Below are positions 1-7,160 of a DNA stretch of 15,251 bases, piece after piece. Origin of the DNA: Hyphomicrobiales bacterium. GTDB taxonomy: Bacteria; Pseudomonadota; Alphaproteobacteria; Rhizobiales; Xanthobacteraceae. A program made the position numbers and the translations under genes. Each line of letters begins with the position of its first letter. Positions within the stretch are counted from its first letter, which is position 1. The DNA is taken from positions 1-15,251 of the forward strand of contig JAFKKQ010000252.1 in assembly GCA_017304505.1 (NCBI GenBank), given 5' to 3'. The notes beneath the pieces were generated by a model that was not told the origin of the DNA, made no database searches, and saw only the letters and a program-made list of their open reading frames with translations.

Positions 1-1192
1 GATCGAGACTGACAACACTATGTTGATCAACCAGACCGACCTGACCGGAAAATTCGACACCGGCGGTCTGCAGCACACCTTCGCTGTCGGTGTCGAAGCA
101 TCGCGGGAAACGCGTGACCAAGTCCGTGCCATCGGCATGAACGGTGGCCGCACGCTCTGTGATCCAGTTGACATCCGTTGCCGTACCAACGTGTTCAGTC
201 CGCTCGATACGTCGTTCGGCGGCGAATTCAACGGATGGGGGCCGCCCAACTCGTCGGTATCGACAAATTTCGCGATCTACGCATTCGACCAAGTCAAGCT
301 CAACGAGTTCTTCGAACTGTTGGGTTCGGTCCGCTACGACCGGCTCAAAACGGATTATGAAGACTTGGCCGCAAGCGCGGCGACCCGAAATCTCAGCCGG
401 ACAGACGGGATGTTCAGTTGGCGTGTCGGCGGCGTCTTCCATCCGACCACCAACACCAGCATCTATGCCGCGCATGGCACATCTTTCAATCCGACGGCCG
501 AGTTCGGTACGTTGTCGGCCCAACCGACGGGTCCCACCCAGATCCTCGATCCTGAAAAAAACGTCACCACCGAGGTCGGAGCCAAGGCTGACGTCCTGGG
601 AGGACGCCTCAGCCTGACCGGCGCAGTGTTCCGGATTGAAAAGACCAACCTGCGGATACCGCTTGATCCGACCAACACAGGACGCAACGCCGCGCAGCAA
701 TTGGGTGGCCTTGCTCGTGTCGATGGTTTCGAACTGGGGGCTGCCGGCAAGTTGACCGATCAGTGGAGCGTATTTGCGGGCTACAGCTATCTCGACTCCA
801 AGATCGTCGAAACCAACAACCTCGCCGAGCTCGGCCGAGAGCTTCCCAACACGCCGAAGCACAACTTCACACTCTGGACCACCTACGACGTCACGCCCGA
901 TTGGACGGTCGGCGGCGGCGTCACCTATGCGTCGGATGCTTGGGTCAACACGACCAACACCTCCTACGTACCGGATTACTGGAAGGTCGATCTGATGACG
1001 AGCTACAAGGTCACCAAGAATTCGACCCTGCAGCTCAACATCTACAACCTGACCGACGCCAAGTACTTTGCGCAGTACTACGGCGGCCACGCGGTCCCCG
1101 CATCCGGCCGCTGGGCAATGCTGTCCTATCGCGTGCACTTCACGCCGGAAGACGCGCCCAAGCCGATCAAGCCAGTCGGCTACTTCAAATAG
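1..1192 (+). CDS. TonB-dependent (catecholate-siderophore-type) outer-membrane receptor, C-terminal part
   Basis: The frame is open from base 2 with no stop, so the gene starts upstream; about 396 C-terminal residues are present. The sequence is typical of the C-terminal half of a TonB-dependent receptor beta-barrel: alternating aromatic/polar strands, Gly/Asn/Asp-rich loops, and a final block reading NIYNLTDAKYF, then SGRWAMLSYRVHF. A Cys pair seven residues apart (LCDPVDIRC, bases 156-182) probably forms a loop disulfide. The plug and signal peptide lie outside the window. The next gene encodes a PiuC/YbiX dioxygenase. The fiu-ybiX and piuA-piuC pairs are known iron-uptake arrangements, so a ferric-catecholate-type siderophore is the likely substrate (inference). 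Oddly, about 16 residues (TPEDAPKPIKPVGYFK) follow the last aromatic strand, whereas most receptors end at that strand's aromatic residue. The family call is firm; the substrate is not. Confidence 0.9.
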   Translation, partial: IETDNTMLINQTDLTGKFDTGGLQHTFAVGVEASRETRDQVRAIGMNGGRTLCDPVDIRCRTNVFSPLDTSFGGEFNGWGPPNSSVSTNFAIYAFDQVKLNEFFELLGSVRYDRLKTDYEDLAASAATRNLSRTDGMFSWRVGGVFHPTTNTSIYAAHGTSFNPTAEFGTLSAQPTGPTQILDPEKNVTTEVGAKADVLGGRLSLTGAVFRIEKTNLRIPLDPTNTGRNAAQQLGGLARVDGFELGAAGKLTDQWSVFAGYSYLDSKIVETNNLAELGRELPNTPKHNFTLWTTYDVTPDWTVGGGVTYASDAWVNTTNTSYVPDYWKVDLMTSYKVTKNSTLQLNIYNLTDAKYFAQYYGGHAVPASGRWAMLSYRVHFTPEDAPKPIKPVGYFK

Positions 1193-1224
1193 CGCCGCGT
1201 AGCTTCGCCGGTGCCAAGAAAGCC

Positions 1225-1253
1225 CGGGCCGCCCGCATCGCGCGGGCGGCCCG
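1225..1253 (+). terminator. Strong GC hairpin after the TonB receptor gene
   Basis: A perfect 12-bp inverted repeat (CGGGCCGCCCGC at 1225-1236, GCGGGCGGCCCG at 1242-1253) surrounds a 5-nt loop. It sits 32 nt past the receptor stop and 117 nt before the dioxygenase start. There is no T-run after it (ATTGCAATC follows), so it may be a Rho-assisted terminator, an mRNA-stabilising 3' hairpin, or an attenuating element between the two genes. Confidence 0.55.
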
Positions 1254-1370
1254 ATTGCAATCGAGGCCGGCGATTCCATTTGCAAGGTCTCTCGACGCCC
1301 GCCCCGGAATCGGCTTGGAGCAGAGCGCGTTCGGCGCTAAGCCGTGCGCATCAAGGATGGAGCTGACGCC

Positions 1371-2051
1371 ATGATGGTCCACATCCCCAACGTCCTCACA
1401 CCCGAGCAGGTCGCGCGGTGCCGCGACGTGATGATGAAGGCCGAATGGGTCGACGGAAACGTGACCGCCGGTCATCAATCGCGCAAGGTGAAGTACAATC
1501 TGCAGCTCCCCGAAGAATCGGAGGTGGCGCAGGAGCTCGGCGCGATGGTGCACAAGGCGCTCTACCGCGCGCCGCTGTTCATGTCCGCCGTGCTGCCGCA
1601 GCAGGTGTTTCCGCCGCTGTTCAACCGCTACGACGCCGGCATGACATTCGGCGCGCATGTCGACAACGCCATCCGCTCGCATCCGCAGCAGCCGATCCGC
1701 ATCCGCACCGACGTGTCGGCGACGCTGTTCATCTCCGCGCCGGAGGACTACGACGGCGGCGAGCTTGTGGTCGAGGACACCTACGGCAGCCACGAGGTCA
1801 AGCTGCCGGCGGGCGATCTCATCGTCTATCCGGCGACCAGCCTGCACAACGTCACGCCGATCACGCGCGGCTCGCGCATCGCGTCGTTCTTCTGGACCCA
1901 GAGCCTGATCCGCGACGTGACCAAGCGGGCGCTGCTGTTCGATCTCGACATGTCGATCATCCGGCTCACCCGCGACCATCCCGACCATCCGTCGCTGGTC
2001 ACGCTGACCGCCTGCTATCACAACCTGCTGCGGCAGTGGTCGGAGACGTGA
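1371..2051 (+). CDS. piuC: Fe(II)/2-oxoglutarate-dependent PKHD-type hydroxylase (PiuC/YbiX family)
   Basis: The protein has 226 residues, matching the roughly 225 of E. coli YbiX. The start [18 protein letters not shown] parallels the YbiX N-terminus. The ATG at 1371 is chosen over the in-frame ATG at 1344 because GGAG at 1359-1362 lies 8 nt upstream and family alignment begins here. The double-stranded beta-helix iron ligands are visible: H96 and D98 in [12 protein letters not shown], and H159 in TSLHNVTP. R169 in [11 protein letters not shown] is the likely 2-oxoglutarate-binding arginine. Other family blocks are [29 protein letters not shown] and [11 protein letters not shown]. The family is cytoplasmic and usually sits beside a TonB siderophore receptor, as here; its substrate is not well defined. 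No Fur or Irr site was recognised upstream, so iron control is only presumed. Confidence 0.93.
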   Translation: MMVHIPNVLTPEQVARCRDVMMKAEWVDGNVTAGHQSRKVKYNLQLPEESEVAQELGAMVHKALYRAPLFMSAVLPQQVFPPLFNRYDAGMTFGAHVDNAIRSHPQQPIRIRTDVSATLFISAPEDYDGGELVVEDTYGSHEVKLPAGDLIVYPATSLHNVTPITRGSRIASFFWTQSLIRDVTKRALLFDLDMSIIRLTRDHPDHPSLVTLTACYHNLLRQWSET

Positions 2052-2134
2052 GGCTTGCGCCGCCCGGTTCCGTTCGCGAGGGACATGACAGCCGTATGAC
2101 GTTCGGATAGCTTCCGCGCGCAGCGGAGGACTTC

Positions 2135-3391
2135 ATGGGCGGACCCTCGGACGTTATCATCGTCGGCGCCGGTATCGGCGGCCTCACACTGGGCCTGCGC
2201 CTGCACGCGGCCGGCATCCCCTGCCGGATTTTCGAGGCGGCCGCCGAAATCAAAGGGCTCGGCGTCGGCATCAATCTTCTGCCGCACGCCACCAAGGCGC
2301 TGACCGAACTGGGGCTGCAATCGGACCTGGCGCGGGTCGGCATCGCCACCAGCAAGGTCGCCTATTACAACCGCTTCGGCCAACTCATCTACGACGATCC
2401 GTGCGGCCTTCACGCCGGTTACGACTGGCCGCAATTCTGCATCCACCGCGGCGACCTGCAGATGGTGCTGCTGGAAGCATTCATGCAGCGCGCCGGGGCG
2501 GACCGCATCGCCACCGCTCACCGCTGCACCGGCGTCGAGCAGGATGACGGCGGCGTCACCGTGCATTTCGAGGACGCGGCCGGTGCAACGCTGCCGCCGC
2601 AACGCGGCACCATCGCCATCGCCTGCGACGGCATCCACTCCGCGATCCGCAAGCAGTTCTTCCCGAACGAAGGCCCGCCGCGCTACTCCGGGCTTAACAT
2701 GTGGCGCGGCGTCACGCGCTGGAAGTCCTATCTCGACGGCAAGACCTTCGTGCGGATCGGCTGGCACAAGCCGGCGAAGGTCCTGATCTATCCGATCCGC
2801 GACAACATCGACGCCGAGGGCCGCCAACTCATCAACTGGGTCTGCGACATCGAGCAGGACACGCCAATCGCGCAGCGCGACTGGAATCGCCAGGGCCGGC
2901 TGTCCGATTTCATCGGCGCCATCGAGGGCTGGACCTTTCCCTGGCTTGACGTGCCGGCGCTCTGCCGCGCCGCCGACGACATCCTGGAATATCCGATGGT
3001 CGATCAGGATCCGCTGCCGCGCTGGTCGCACGGCCGCGTCACGCTGCTGGGCGACGCTGCGCATCCGATGCTGCCGCGCGGCGCCAACGGCGGCGCGCAG
3101 GCGATCCTGGATTGCACGGCGCTCACCGAATGCCTCAAGCGCGGCAGCGATCCTGTCTCCGCCCTCGCCGCTTACGAACAGCAGCGCAGGCCCGCCACCA
3201 CGCAGGTCGTGCTGACCAACCGCCAGCAGCCGCCCGATGCGGTGCTGCAGGAGGTCTACCGGCGCACCGGCGACCGCCCGTTCAAAAACATCGACGACGT
3301 CATCAGCCAGAGCGAGCTTGCGGGACTGCTCAAGCGCTACCAGCGCGTCGCCGGCTTCGACAAGGAACGGCTGCAGGCCGGCGCGGCCTGA
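2135..3391 (+). CDS. FAD-dependent monooxygenase, PhzS-like (flavin-dependent oxidoreductase)
   Basis: The protein has 418 residues and the class A flavoprotein monooxygenase fold. It shows the dinucleotide-binding GAGIGG motif (residues 11-16), the DG motif (ACDGIHSAIRKQ, D165-G166) and the second FAD motif (GRVTLLGDAAHPMLP, G306-D307). Blocks such as LGVGINLLPHA, IHRGDLQM, GLNMWRGVT, NWVC and YPMVDQDPLPRW resemble PhzS of Pseudomonas, which hydroxylates 5-methylphenazine-1-carboxylate, more than salicylate hydroxylases. No phenazine gene is present, so the true substrate is unknown; an NAD(P)H-dependent aromatic hydroxylase is the safe call. GGAGGA at 2125-2130 lies 4 nt before the ATG. The gene follows the dioxygenase by 83 nt on the same strand and may be co-transcribed. 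The terminator at 3422-3449 ends the unit. Confidence 0.88.
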   Translation: MGGPSDVIIVGAGIGGLTLGLRLHAAGIPCRIFEAAAEIKGLGVGINLLPHATKALTELGLQSDLARVGIATSKVAYYNRFGQLIYDDPCGLHAGYDWPQFCIHRGDLQMVLLEAFMQRAGADRIATAHRCTGVEQDDGGVTVHFEDAAGATLPPQRGTIAIACDGIHSAIRKQFFPNEGPPRYSGLNMWRGVTRWKSYLDGKTFVRIGWHKPAKVLIYPIRDNIDAEGRQLINWVCDIEQDTPIAQRDWNRQGRLSDFIGAIEGWTFPWLDVPALCRAADDILEYPMVDQDPLPRWSHGRVTLLGDAAHPMLPRGANGGAQAILDCTALTECLKRGSDPVSALAAYEQQRRPATTQVVLTNRQQPPDAVLQEVYRRTGDRPFKNIDDVISQSELAGLLKRYQRVAGFDKERLQAGAA

Positions 3392-3421
3392 CCGTTTCAC
3401 GCATCGTTTTCTCGAGACAAA

Positions 3422-3449
3422 AATATGCCCCGCTTTCGCGGGGCATATT
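3422..3449. terminator. Bidirectional intrinsic terminator between convergent genes
   Basis: A perfect 12-bp inverted repeat (AATATGCCCCGC / GCGGGGCATATT) has a TTTC loop. On the - strand the stem runs directly into ATTTTTG, a good U-tract for the cytochrome operon. On the + strand it is followed by the T-rich CGTTTGTTG, serving the monooxygenase gene. It lies between the convergent stops at 3391 and 3475. Confidence 0.85.
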
Positions 3450-3474
3450 CGTTTGTTGAGGTCTCCGCAAACGG

Positions 3475-3837
3475 CTACTGCGCGAGGAGCGGAATGCTCT
3501 TGTAGTCCGCAGTCTTCGGCACCGACTGCAGGTACGCGTAGATGTCCTCGAGGTCGCGGTTCGGCAGGATCTTCTCGCTGAACGGCGGCATGGCGCGGTT
3601 GGTCGAGCGCACGAAGGCGGAGAACGCCTCCCACGGCAGCGGATCGGGCGCGAGCACCTTGCCACCGCTCGATGCCACCGAGCCCTGCCCTCTGAAGCCG
3701 TGGCACTGCCAGCAGCCGTGCTTCACAAACTGCAGCTTGCCCCTCGCGGCGTCGCCCGCCGCGAAGGCCGGGTTGAAACCGAGGAACGCGCCGGCCACGG
3801 CAGCAGCCAGCGCAACACGAACGATTTGACGATGCAT
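3475..3837 (-). CDS. Small Sec-exported monohaem cytochrome c
   Basis: The protein has 120 residues. An N-terminal signal peptide (MHRQIVRVALAAAVAG... FNPAFA) has a probable cleavage after residue 26, giving a mature protein of about 94 residues. The single haem-binding motif is C42-W-Q-C45-H46. M83 in RAMPPF is the likely sixth haem ligand, and the C-terminal helix NRDLEDIYAYLQSVP is typical of class I cytochromes c. The ATG at 3837 lies 17 nt after the TAA of the upstream thiamine-diphosphate enzyme gene, with GGGAGC as ribosome-binding site in the gap, so the two form one operon. It should act in the periplasm. The likely role, by context, is electron acceptor or carrier for the co-encoded enzyme, passing electrons to a terminal oxidase. 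The partner relationship is inferred; the cytochrome call is firm. Confidence 0.93.
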   Translation of the reverse strand: MHRQIVRVALAAAVAGAFLGFNPAFAAGDAARGKLQFVKHGCWQCHGFRGQGSVASSGGKVLAPDPLPWEAFSAFVRSTNRAMPPFSEKILPNRDLEDIYAYLQSVPKTADYKSIPLLAQ

Positions 3838-3854
3838 GATGCTGATGCTCCCGA

Positions 3855-5825
3855 TTAGCGCGGCTGCGTCCAGACGTTGAGAAGAGCCGGCTGCCCGGAC
3901 TTCACCACCACCACGGCTTCCTTGAGTGCTGGCCCAAGCTCGGCCGGATCCTTGATCGGGCCTTTCGCCCACCAGCCCATCGATTCCGCAAGCTTGTGAT
4001 ATTCGACGTCTGGGTTCTGGATGCTGGTGCCGATCGGCGCCATGTCGTTGCCGAGATAGGCGACACGGTTGCGGAAGTTCGCCAGCCGCTGCACGTGCAT
4101 CACCTCCTGGTGATAGCCGCGGTTGTTGTGCATCACCGTCAGCAGCGGGATCTTGTGGCGCGCGGCCGTCCACAGCACGCCGGGGGCATACATCAGGTCG
4201 CCATCGCCCTGGAAGTTGACCGTGAAGCGCCCCTCGTCGCGATTGGCAAGCGCCGCTCCAACGGCCGCGGGCGAGCCCCAGCCGACGCCATAGCCGCCAG
4301 ACGATCCCGTCCAGTGGTAGTGCTTGTCCATCGGCAGCAGCCGCCGCGCCCAATTGCTGGTGTTGCCGGATTCCACGGCCATCGACCAGTCGAGGTCCTT
4401 GACCTGGTTGTAGGTTTCCATCACCAGCCGCGCGGTGCTGATCGGGCTTGCGTCCCAGGCGATTGCGGCGAGCTGATGGGTGTTGTCCCTGCCCTTCTGC
4501 CAAGCCTTCTTGTTGGCCTCGATCTTGCGCTCGATCGCGGCCTTGCGGTCGGAGGTCAGCGCCGACTTCACCGCTTCGATCAGGGACGGCAGCGTCGCTT
4601 CGACGTCGCCGGCCATCTGCAGGTCGACACTCTGGAAGCGCTGAAACTCCTGATAGTTGGACTTGGTCATCAGGTCGTGGTTGCCGAGGCTAATGAGCTT
4701 CGTGCCCGGCTTGATGTGGGATTCGTTCATCCCAACACCGTGCTCGTTGTTGTCGACAAAGCCGTTCACGGTAGCCCAATAGTCGCTGAGCTCGAGGCCG
4801 AGGATCACGTCGGCCTGCCGGATGACACCGGCCGGCCGGCTCAGGTAATGCGTGGTCGGGAAGTTCAAGCGCCCGCGCTGCCGCACCACCGGCGCCTGCA
4901 ACAGCTCCGCGAGCTGCACCAGGAGCTTGATGCCCTGCGTGGTGTTGATCGCGCGATCCGCCACGATAACCGGGCGTTCGGCGTTGACGAGAAGCCGGGC
5001 GGCCTCGCGCACCGCGCCCATTTCGCCCTGCGGCGGCGCGCCCTTCACGTATTTCGGAATGTAAAGCTTCTGGCCGTGGTCCTCGATCGGCTCCTGCTGA
5101 AGGCCGGCGTCAAGCGCGAGCATGACAGGCCCATAGGGCGGTGTGGTCGCGATCTTGTAGGCGCGCACGAACGACTGGGCAAAGTGCTGCGCCGACACCG
5201 GGGTGTCGTCCCACTTGGTGTAATCGCGAACCATCGCATTGATGTCCTGCGCGGAGTGCACGGTCGGCACGCCGGGCGGACGATAGGCCGCGTCGAGATC
5301 TGTGCCGCCCATGATGATGACCGGCACGCGGTCGCAGAAGGCGTTGTAGATCCCCATCGAGGCGTGCTGCAGGCCGACGGTGCCGTGAACCAGCGTCATC
5401 AGCGGCTTGCCCGCGACCTTGAAATAGCCATGCGCCATGCCGACGGCGGATTCCTCGTGCATGCAGGTGAGGAATTCCGGCTGCTTGTTGCCGCCGTAAT
5501 CGATCAGCGACTCGTGGATGCCGCGGAAGCTCGAGGCCGGATTGGCCGGCAAATATTTGATGTCGAGCGTCTTGATCACGTCGACCATGAAATCCGAACC
5601 GGGCCGGCCGTGCTGCGAGTATGGAGGAATATCCGGCGTGCCGGTTTCCGCCGCGATCGTCTGCGCCGTCGGCGGCAGGGCCGACGGCAATCGTGCGGCC
5701 GCGGCGCTTGCGGCCGGCGTTGCGTCCGCAGCGTGCGGCGCCACGGTGCCGGCCGCGCCGGCGACAGCGACTCCTGTCAGAAATTTTCGACGATCCACCT
5801 TCAGGCCCGAATCCCCGCGTGCCAT
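3855..5825 (-). CDS. Tat-exported thiamine-diphosphate-dependent enzyme (acetolactate synthase/benzoylformate decarboxylase-like)
   Basis: The protein has 656 residues. The N-terminus carries a twin-arginine signal (DRRKFLTGVAVAGAAG, residues 11-26) and an Ala/Pro-rich linker to about residue 65, which explains its excess over the usual 550-600. The N-terminal pyrimidine-binding domain has the catalytic-glutamate block CMHEESAVGMAHGYF (E124). A central domain spans about 265-420 (RPVIVADRA). The C-terminal diphosphate-binding domain has GDG at 540-542 and NN at 567-568, the expected GDG-x(24-27)-N spacing for Mg-ThDP. The start at 5825 has GAGGAG 6 nt upstream. Most relatives are cytoplasmic, so export with a co-encoded cytochrome c is unusual. 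Tat transport suits a protein that folds and binds its cofactor before export. A periplasmic oxidative 2-oxo-acid or acyloin reaction is possible, but the substrate is unknown, and FAD binding by the central domain cannot be judged by eye. Confidence 0.88.
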   Translation of the reverse strand: MARGDSGLKVDRRKFLTGVAVAGAAGTVAPHAADATPAASAAAARLPSALPPTAQTIAAETGTPDIPPYSQHGRPGSDFMVDVIKTLDIKYLPANPASSFRGIHESLIDYGGNKQPEFLTCMHEESAVGMAHGYFKVAGKPLMTLVHGTVGLQHASMGIYNAFCDRVPVIIMGGTDLDAAYRPPGVPTVHSAQDINAMVRDYTKWDDTPVSAQHFAQSFVRAYKIATTPPYGPVMLALDAGLQQEPIEDHGQKLYIPKYVKGAPPQGEMGAVREAARLLVNAERPVIVADRAINTTQGIKLLVQLAELLQAPVVRQRGRLNFPTTHYLSRPAGVIRQADVILGLELSDYWATVNGFVDNNEHGVGMNESHIKPGTKLISLGNHDLMTKSNYQEFQRFQSVDLQMAGDVEATLPSLIEAVKSALTSDRKAAIERKIEANKKAWQKGRDNTHQLAAIAWDASPISTARLVMETYNQVKDLDWSMAVESGNTSNWARRLLPMDKHYHWTGSSGGYGVGWGSPAAVGAALANRDEGRFTVNFQGDGDLMYAPGVLWTAARHKIPLLTVMHNNRGYHQEVMHVQRLANFRNRVAYLGNDMAPIGTSIQNPDVEYHKLAESMGWWAKGPIKDPAELGPALKEAVVVVKSGQPALLNVWTQPR

Positions 5826-5983
5826 GGTGCGCTCCTCATAATGGATGTTTTGACCGGCGGCTGGACGTGTGCCGCCTTTGACGGGCGAAGCCTAGAGCAA
5901 GGCTTTTTGCCGCACCAGGGCCCGATCCACGCAAACTCACGCTAACTTGGCATGTCAGCCGCCCTGCGAATACACGAGGTTAG

Positions 5984-6008
5984 GGAACCTTTACCATCGT
6001 CATGCGTC
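5984..6008 (+). promoter_or_regulatory. Near-consensus EcfG (general stress sigma) promoter for the glucose dehydrogenase-GH15 unit
   Basis: GGAAC at 5984-5988, a 16-nt spacer, then CGTC at 6005-6008. This differs from the alphaproteobacterial EcfG consensus GGAAC-N16/17-cGTT only at the last base. Transcription would begin around 6014, about 43 nt before the GTG start at 6057 and downstream of the alternative ATG at 5952. The rest of the 5826-6056 intergenic region holds the leader of the divergent thiamine enzyme gene; no clear promoter was recognised for that operon. Confidence 0.5.
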
Positions 6009-6056
6009 AATCAAGCGGGGCGTCGAGACACCTTATTATCCAAACAGGTTCTGCCG

Positions 6057-7103
6057 GTGCGCGCGATTACCCTGCTTCCTGGTGTGCCGAATTCAGCACG
6101 ACTTGATGAGATTCCCGATCCGCCGATCACAGATGGTCCGATCCTCATCCGCACGCTGGCGCTCGGCGTATGCGGCACGGACCGGGAAATCGTCTCGGGG
6201 ATTTATGGCGAAGCACCACCCGGCGCCGACCGCCTGGTGCTGGGGCATGAATCGCTCGGGGAAGTGATTGAAGCACCGGCCGGCAGCGGCCTTGCGCCCG
6301 GCGATCATGTCGTCGGCATCGTGCGCCGGCCCGACCCGGTGCCCTGCCCGGCCTGCGCCGTCGGCGAATGGGATATGTGCCGCAATGGCCGGTATACCGA
6401 ACGCGGCATTAAGGGCCGCAACGGATACGGTGCGGAGCGTTTTCGCCTCGAGCCGGATTTCGCGGTCAAAGCGGATACGGCGCTCGGCCCGCTCGCCGTG
6501 CTGACGGAGCCGGCGAGCATCGTCGCCAAGGCGTGGGACCAGGTCGAGCGCATCGGCAAGCGATCGCAATCCTGGCAGCCGCGGCGTCTTCTGGTAACGG
6601 GCTCCGGCCCGATCGGCCTGCTCGCGGCGATGATGGGAAAACAGCGCGGCTGGGAGGTCCATATCCTCGACCGCGGATTGGGCAGCTCGAAGCCCGCGCT
6701 GTTTCGCGATCTCGGCGCGCGCCATCACACCGGCTCCATCGCCAACCTTAAATTCGATCCCGACGTGGTGATGGAGTGCACCGGCGCACCGGAGGTGGTG
6801 GCGGGTCTCGTCGGCCGCACGGCGCCGGGCGGTATCGCCTGTCTCGTCGGTCTCGGCGGCGATCATGCCATGCAATTCGACATCGGCCGTTTCAACCGCA
6901 GTCTCGTGCTCGACAACGACGTGATCTTCGGCTCGGTCAACGCCAATCACGCGCACTACCGCATGGCCGCCGATGCGCTGGCGCGGGCCGACAAGGACTG
7001 GCTCGCGCGCCTGATCTCGCGACACGTTCCGCTTTCGCGATGGCAAGAGGCGTTGCAGCGCCGGTCGGACGATATCAAAGTCGTGATCGACTTCACCGCT
7101 TAG
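6057..7103 (+). CDS. Glucose 1-dehydrogenase, zinc-dependent medium-chain type
   Basis: The protein has 348 residues from a GTG at 6057 (VRAITLLPG), matching family starts. An in-frame ATG at 5952 would add 35 residues that do not fit the family and lies upstream of the EcfG-like box. Catalytic zinc ligands are C39 (GVCGTD), H64-E65 (LGHES) and E151 (LTEP). A structural-zinc lobe has C97, C100 and C108 (CPACAVGEWDMC). The Rossmann motif is GSGPIG (182-187). The block SVNANHAHY is characteristic of archaeal-type glucose dehydrogenases rather than general alcohol dehydrogenases. It oxidises glucose to gluconolactone with NAD(P)+ in the cytoplasm. It precedes a GH15 hydrolase by 57 nt on the same strand, so glucose released from trehalose or glucans could be its substrate (inference). 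Only AGG of a Shine-Dalgarno site is seen upstream of the GTG, so the exact start is moderately supported. Confidence 0.85.
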   Translation: MRAITLLPGVPNSARLDEIPDPPITDGPILIRTLALGVCGTDREIVSGIYGEAPPGADRLVLGHESLGEVIEAPAGSGLAPGDHVVGIVRRPDPVPCPACAVGEWDMCRNGRYTERGIKGRNGYGAERFRLEPDFAVKADTALGPLAVLTEPASIVAKAWDQVERIGKRSQSWQPRRLLVTGSGPIGLLAAMMGKQRGWEVHILDRGLGSSKPALFRDLGARHHTGSIANLKFDPDVVMECTGAPEVVAGLVGRTAPGGIACLVGLGGDHAMQFDIGRFNRSLVLDNDVIFGSVNANHAHYRMAADALARADKDWLARLISRHVPLSRWQEALQRRSDDIKVVIDFTA

Positions 7104-7160
7104 CACGCGACAACCGGAGGCCCACCCCTGTTAAGAGAAGAAAAATCGTCGGAAGGAACC

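Noticed and set aside
2018..3706. 562-residue - strand frame over the FAD monooxygenase
   Set aside because: It runs antisense through a gene with intact FAD motifs and through the bidirectional terminator, and is Arg/Ala/Asp-rich with no recognisable domain.
3996..5945. 649-residue open frame antisense to the thiamine-diphosphate enzyme gene
   Set aside because: It is a mirror frame in GC-rich codons, with His/Arg/Val-rich low-complexity translation and no family motif. The opposite strand has complete enzyme motifs and a Tat signal.
6093..7106. 337-residue - strand frame over the glucose dehydrogenase
   Set aside because: Antisense shadow of a gene with complete zinc and nucleotide-binding motifs; no ribosome-binding or domain support.
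7155..7159. Other GGAAC pentamers (for example 7155, 13 bases into the leader of the first GH15, and 15065)
   Set aside because: No GTT lies 17 nt downstream (or 16-18); they coincide with ribosome-binding sites or coding sequence.
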